Part shown: piece after piece, positions 60,066 through 64,000 of the stretch
Position numbering within the stretch: position 1 is the first letter of the stretch
Layout of the letters: each line of letters starts with the position of its first letter
Source: Candidatus Tumulicola sp.
Lineage (GTDB): Bacteria > Vulcanimicrobiota > Vulcanimicrobiia > Vulcanimicrobiales > Vulcanimicrobiaceae
Direction: 5' to 3'
DNA: 64,000 nt
NCBI GenBank assembly: GCA_036490475.1
Contig: DASXDT010000005.1
Location: 434,001 to 498,000 of the forward strand
The notes under the pieces: generated by a model
The model's input: only the letters and a program-made list of their open reading frames with translations
Told to the model about the DNA's origin: nothing
Databases searched by the model: none
Position numbers and translations under genes: made by a program

Positions 60066-60886
60066 ACCGCCACCTGGTAATCGCGCAAGGCTTCATTGAG
60101 CGAGGTCTTTCGATCGGTCGACTCGGTACGCGAGCCGATGATCAAGGCGCAAGGCGTACCGTATTCACCGGCAGCGAATCGTTTGGGCATCGTACCGCTG
60201 ATAACGACGGCCCTCGAAGGCACGCGGCCGCGCTCGACGATCGGCTCCGCTCCGCGAACGTCCACGATCGGCGTGCTGGCCGTCAACACCACACCCGCAC
60301 CCAGCACGGCTTCGGCTTCGACGCGGACGCCTTCGACCACGATGCACCGCGAGCCGACGAACGCGCCGTCTTCGACGACCACCGGACTGGCTTGCGGTGG
60401 CTCTAGCACGCCGCCGATTCCGACGCCGCCGGACAAATGCACGTTCTTCCCGATCTGCGCGCACGACCCGACGGTCGCCCAGGTGTCGATCATCGTCCCT
60501 TCGTCAACGTACGCGCCGATATTCACGTAGGCCGGCATCAAGATCACGCCGGGCGCTAAAAAGCTGCCGTAACGAGCTACTCCGGGTGGCACGCAACGCA
60601 CGCCCTGTTTGTGATAATCGCGCTTTACCGGCAGTTTATCGTGATACACGAGCACGTCGTCGCGCGTACCCATGCGTTCGACCTCGCGCCGTTGAAAATA
60701 CAGCAGGATAGCCCGTTTGATCCACGCGTTGGTGGTCCAGCCGCCGTTACCGTCCGGCTCGGCGACCCGAAGCGCTCCTCGGTCGAGCGCTGCTACGACC
60801 TCGTCGAGCACCCTGCCGGCGCGACCGCGCACGTTAGCGGCGCCCGCGAGCGCCTCGCACCGCTCGCGCATTTTTTCGATGTGCAT
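60062..60886 (-). CDS. dapD: tetrahydrodipicolinate N-succinyltransferase
   Basis: This 274-residue DapD acylates tetrahydrodipicolinate with succinyl-CoA on the way to diaminopimelate and lysine. It has a helical N-domain (AWIKRAILLYFQRREVE), hexapeptide-repeat left-handed beta-helix with PGVILMPAYVNIGAYVDEGTMIDTW (abbreviated here as MPAYVNIGAYVDEG), HLSGGVGIGGVLEP and the C-terminal catalytic region. This is the proteobacterial-type succinylase branch. The product feeds the aminotransferase downstream. The start is divergent from transketolase across a 155-base leader. Confidence 0.95.
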   Translation of the reverse strand: MHIEKMRERCEALAGAANVRGRAGRVLDEVVAALDRGALRVAEPDGNGGWTTNAWIKRAILLYFQRREVERMGTRDDVLVYHDKLPVKRDYHKQGVRCVPPGVARYGSFLAPGVILMPAYVNIGAYVDEGTMIDTWATVGSCAQIGKNVHLSGGVGIGGVLEPPQASPVVVEDGAFVGSRCIVVEGVRVEAEAVLGAGVVLTASTPIVDVRGAEPIVERGRVPSRAVVISGTMPKRFAAGEYGTPCALIIGSRTESTDRKTSLNEALRDYQVAV

Positions 60887-61041
60887 CGGTACACCGATTA
60901 CGGCGCGTGAAAGCGCCGGTCATGCCGGAACCGTGGGTCTGCAGGCGTGGGTAAGAGATAGCCGGACGAGGTCGAATCAACCTCACCCCTTTGAGGGAAA
61001 AGCGACCGGTCGCAAATCACGTCTTCATTTAAGGAGAGTCC
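60887..61041 (+). promoter_or_regulatory. structured 5' leader of transketolase gene
   Basis: This non-coding gap between divergent dapD and tkt holds several short inverted repeats read on the plus strand. GGCGC-GTGAAA-GCGCC (near 60901-60915) is followed by CCGG-TCATG-CCGG. GAGGT pairs with ACCTC around CGAATC. The last one overlaps an alternative hairpin CCTCA-N6-TGAGG, so the two cannot form together, an arrangement compatible with an attenuator-like switch. AAGGAG precedes the GTG start. No recognised riboswitch consensus was identified. Confidence 0.35.
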
Positions 61042-63045
61042 GTGCCGAATAGCCCCGCTGATGAGCAACGTATCGATGCCATCCGCTTTCTCGCGGTCGA
61101 TGCGGTGCAAAAAGCCAACTCGGGCCACCCGGGCATGCCGCTCGGAGCGGCAGCTATGGCCTACGCGCTATGGACCCGCAAGCTCCGCTTCAATCCCAAG
61201 GATCCGCACTGGCTCAACCGCGACCGCTTCGTGCTGTCGGCCGGACACGGGTCGATGCTGCTCTACGCCCTGCTCTACCTAACCGGCTACGACATGTCGC
61301 TGGACGACTTGAAGTCGTTCCGCCAGCTCGATAGCAAAACGCCCGGCCACCCGGAGACCGAACGCACGGCGGGCGTCGAAGCCACGACCGGGCCGCTGGG
61401 CCAGGGCATCGCCAATGCGGTCGGCATGGCGATCGCCGAGGCTCATTTAGGCGCGGTCAATAATCGCGACGACCAGCCGGTTGTCGATCATTATACCTAT
61501 TGCATCTGTGGCGACGGCGATCTGATGGAAGGCATCAGTCAGGAATCCATCTCGTTGGCCGGGCATCTGAAGCTCGGAAAGCTCATCGCCTTTTACGACG
61601 ACAATCTCGTGACGCTCGCCGGTCCGTCGGACCTTGCGCTCAGCGACGACCCGGTGCAGCGCTTCGAGGCCAGCGACTGGCACACGCAGTTCATCCCGGC
61701 CGACCAAGGGAACGACGTCGACGCCATCGAGCACGCGATCGACGTCGCGCAAAACGTCACCGACCGCCCGTCGCTGATCGTCGTGCGCACGCACATCGGA
61801 TACGGGTCGCCTCGCCAGGATAGTTATCTCGCGCACGGCGAGCCGCTCGGACCCGACAACGTCAAGAAAACCAAAGAAGAACTCGGCTGGCCTGTGGAGC
61901 CGGCGTTCTACGTGCCGGACGATGTGCTCGCGTGGTTTCGCGATGTCGGCGCGAAGGGTGCCGGTCTCGAAGCGCGCTGGCAAACGATGTTCGACGCGTG
62001 GAAAACTGGCAACGCGGATTTGGGCGCGCAGCTCGAACGCGCGCTTCGCAAAGAAATTCCCGCCAATTTGCCCTGGCCCTCATTCGATGCCGGCAATGGC
62101 AACGTCGCGACGCGCGACGCCGGCGGAACGGTGATGAATGCAATCGCGGCAGCGTTGCCCGAACTCGTCGGCGGTTCGGGGGATCTCGACCCGTCGACCA
62201 AAACGTATTTGAAAAATTGCGGCGACTTTCAGCCCAACGAATACGCCGGCCGCAATATTCATTACGGAGTGCGCGAGCACGCGATGGTCGCGATCAACAA
62301 CGGCATCGCGTTACACGGCGGATTGCTGCCGTTCGGCGCCACCTTCTTCAACTTCTCGGATTATTGCAAGCCGGCCATTCGTCTGGCGTGCCTATCGAAG
62401 TTGCACTGCATCCTCGTCTTCACGCACGACTCGTTCTTTTTGGGTGAAGACGGCCCGACCCATCAACCGGTCGAGCAACTGGCGATGCTTCGCGCGACGC
62501 CCAACTGTTATGTCGTCCGGCCGGCAGACGCACTCGAAGTGACCGAAGCCTGGAAGCTCGCGGTCGCACGCGACGGGTCGCCGTGGATCCTGGTATTGAC
62601 CCGCCAAAAGGTTCCGTTCTTGGGCGCTCGCGACGCCGCGGTTTCAAAGGGCGCGTACGTGTTGACGGATGCCGACGGCGGCAAGCCCGACCTGATCTTG
62701 ATCGCGACGGGTTCCGAAGTATCGCTCGCGGTCGACGTCAAGAAACTGCTCGACGCCAAAGGTCGCAAGACCCGGGTGGTATCGATGCCGTGCTGGGAAC
62801 TGTTCGACCAGCAACCCCAGTCATATAAGGATGACGTACTCCCGCCCGGTGTCGGCGCCAGAATATCGATCGAAGCGGGCGCCACGATGGGTTGGTCCAA
62901 ATACGTCGGCGACCGCGGACTATCGGTCGGCATCGACCATTTCGGCGCTTCGGCCCCAGCGGCCGATCTCGCCAAGGCATTCGGTTTCACCCCCGATCGC
63001 ATCGCACAACTCGCTCTCGACGCGTACGCACCCACTCAATCGTAG
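61042..63045 (+). CDS. tkt: transketolase
   Basis: This 667-residue thiamine-diphosphate enzyme transfers two-carbon units between sugar phosphates. The N-terminal half holds [23 protein letters not shown] and the ThDP motif [13 protein letters not shown], with the closing asparagine in YDDN. The Pyr domain contains [19 protein letters not shown], and the C-terminal domain completes the dimer enzyme. GTG 61042 is supported by AAGGAG upstream. It is followed by transaldolase after a 9-base gap, so the two pentose phosphate enzymes are co-expressed. Confidence 0.97.
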   Translation: MPNSPADEQRIDAIRFLAVDAVQKANSGHPGMPLGAAAMAYALWTRKLRFNPKDPHWLNRDRFVLSAGHGSMLLYALLYLTGYDMSLDDLKSFRQLDSKTPGHPETERTAGVEATTGPLGQGIANAVGMAIAEAHLGAVNNRDDQPVVDHYTYCICGDGDLMEGISQESISLAGHLKLGKLIAFYDDNLVTLAGPSDLALSDDPVQRFEASDWHTQFIPADQGNDVDAIEHAIDVAQNVTDRPSLIVVRTHIGYGSPRQDSYLAHGEPLGPDNVKKTKEELGWPVEPAFYVPDDVLAWFRDVGAKGAGLEARWQTMFDAWKTGNADLGAQLERALRKEIPANLPWPSFDAGNGNVATRDAGGTVMNAIAAALPELVGGSGDLDPSTKTYLKNCGDFQPNEYAGRNIHYGVREHAMVAINNGIALHGGLLPFGATFFNFSDYCKPAIRLACLSKLHCILVFTHDSFFLGEDGPTHQPVEQLAMLRATPNCYVVRPADALEVTEAWKLAVARDGSPWILVLTRQKVPFLGARDAAVSKGAYVLTDADGGKPDLILIATGSEVSLAVDVKKLLDAKGRKTRVVSMPCWELFDQQPQSYKDDVLPPGVGARISIEAGATMGWSKYVGDRGLSVGIDHFGASAPAADLAKAFGFTPDRIAQLALDAYAPTQS

Positions 63046-63054
63046 GAGAGATTC

Positions 63055-64000
<946 letters not shown>

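Noticed and set aside
60887-61041. Thiamine-diphosphate riboswitch upstream of transketolase
   Set aside because: The expected CTGAGA and GACCTGA-like thi-box elements are absent.

Overview
The window is GC-rich, densely coding bacterial DNA, with no phage, integrase, transposase or CRISPR array seen. Genes are packed tightly. Many neighbours share a start/stop overlap of the ATGA or GTGA type, and a few genes use TTG starts. A 1240-residue TonB-dependent outer-membrane receptor and many predicted lipoproteins point to a cell with two membranes. The housekeeping gene order, however, is that of Bacillota: PASTA-rpe-thiL, rpmB, fakA-plsX, then yacL-ispD-ispF-(gltX)-cysE-cysS-rlmB-sigH. Two membranes combined with Terrabacteria-like gene order fit a lineage such as Eremiobacterota/Vulcanimicrobiota (WPS-2). 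That placement is inference; no database search was possible.

Left part, 1-30 kb (accessory and envelope genes). 1-3595 is a carotenoid cluster: a truncated CrtI-like desaturase, CrtB and a complete CrtI. It is followed by an SDR-SRPBCC fusion, small membrane proteins, a convergent pair of secreted phosphoesterases (6255-8994), and a DUF4126-like membrane protein overlapping a large LuxR-type ATPase regulator. From 12317 to 22147 a TonB receptor leads into an overlapping set of peptide-catabolism genes: S9 peptidase, cyanophycinase-like S51 peptidase, family-5 peptide-binding lipoprotein, and an asparaginase fused to a free-methionine-sulfoxide reductase. Then come a glutathionyl-hydroquinone reductase, MsrB, three tandem paralogous lipoproteins and a lipocalin-like protein. 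Three tRNAs (Tyr, Gly, Thr-GGU) lie on the minus strand, and an unusual tRNA-Thr(UGU) lies on the plus strand.

Middle part, 30-52 kb (minus strand). Two long operon-like runs cover housekeeping functions. Run A (41318 to 30181) is fakA, plsX, degV, hemW, yacL, ispD, ispF, a gltX fragment, cysE, cysS, rlmB, sigH. Run B (51966 to 41585) is cmk, plsC, ispH, polyprenyl synthase, a double GT-C glycosyltransferase, yebC, PASTA protein, rpe, thiL and a hypothetical. rpmB sits divergently between them.

Right part, 52-64 kb. radA, a formimidoyltransferase, an M16 protease and an aldehyde dehydrogenase are on the plus strand. A lysine-pathway set (dapD, aminotransferase, F420-dependent-like oxidoreductase) is on the minus strand. 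The window ends with transketolase and a truncated transaldolase on the plus strand.

How the genes connect: IspD, IspF and IspH (MEP pathway), a polyprenyl synthase, CrtB and CrtI together outline a route from isoprenoid precursors to carotenoids. FakA, a DegV protein, PlsX and PlsC form a fatty-acid activation and phospholipid module. Rpe, transketolase and transaldolase belong to the pentose phosphate pathway. The most unusual items are the asparaginase-fRMsr fusion, the lone GltX anticodon-binding domain sitting at the gltX locus, an ispD without a standard start codon, and a tRNA-Thr(UGU) with a serine/leucine-like long variable region.
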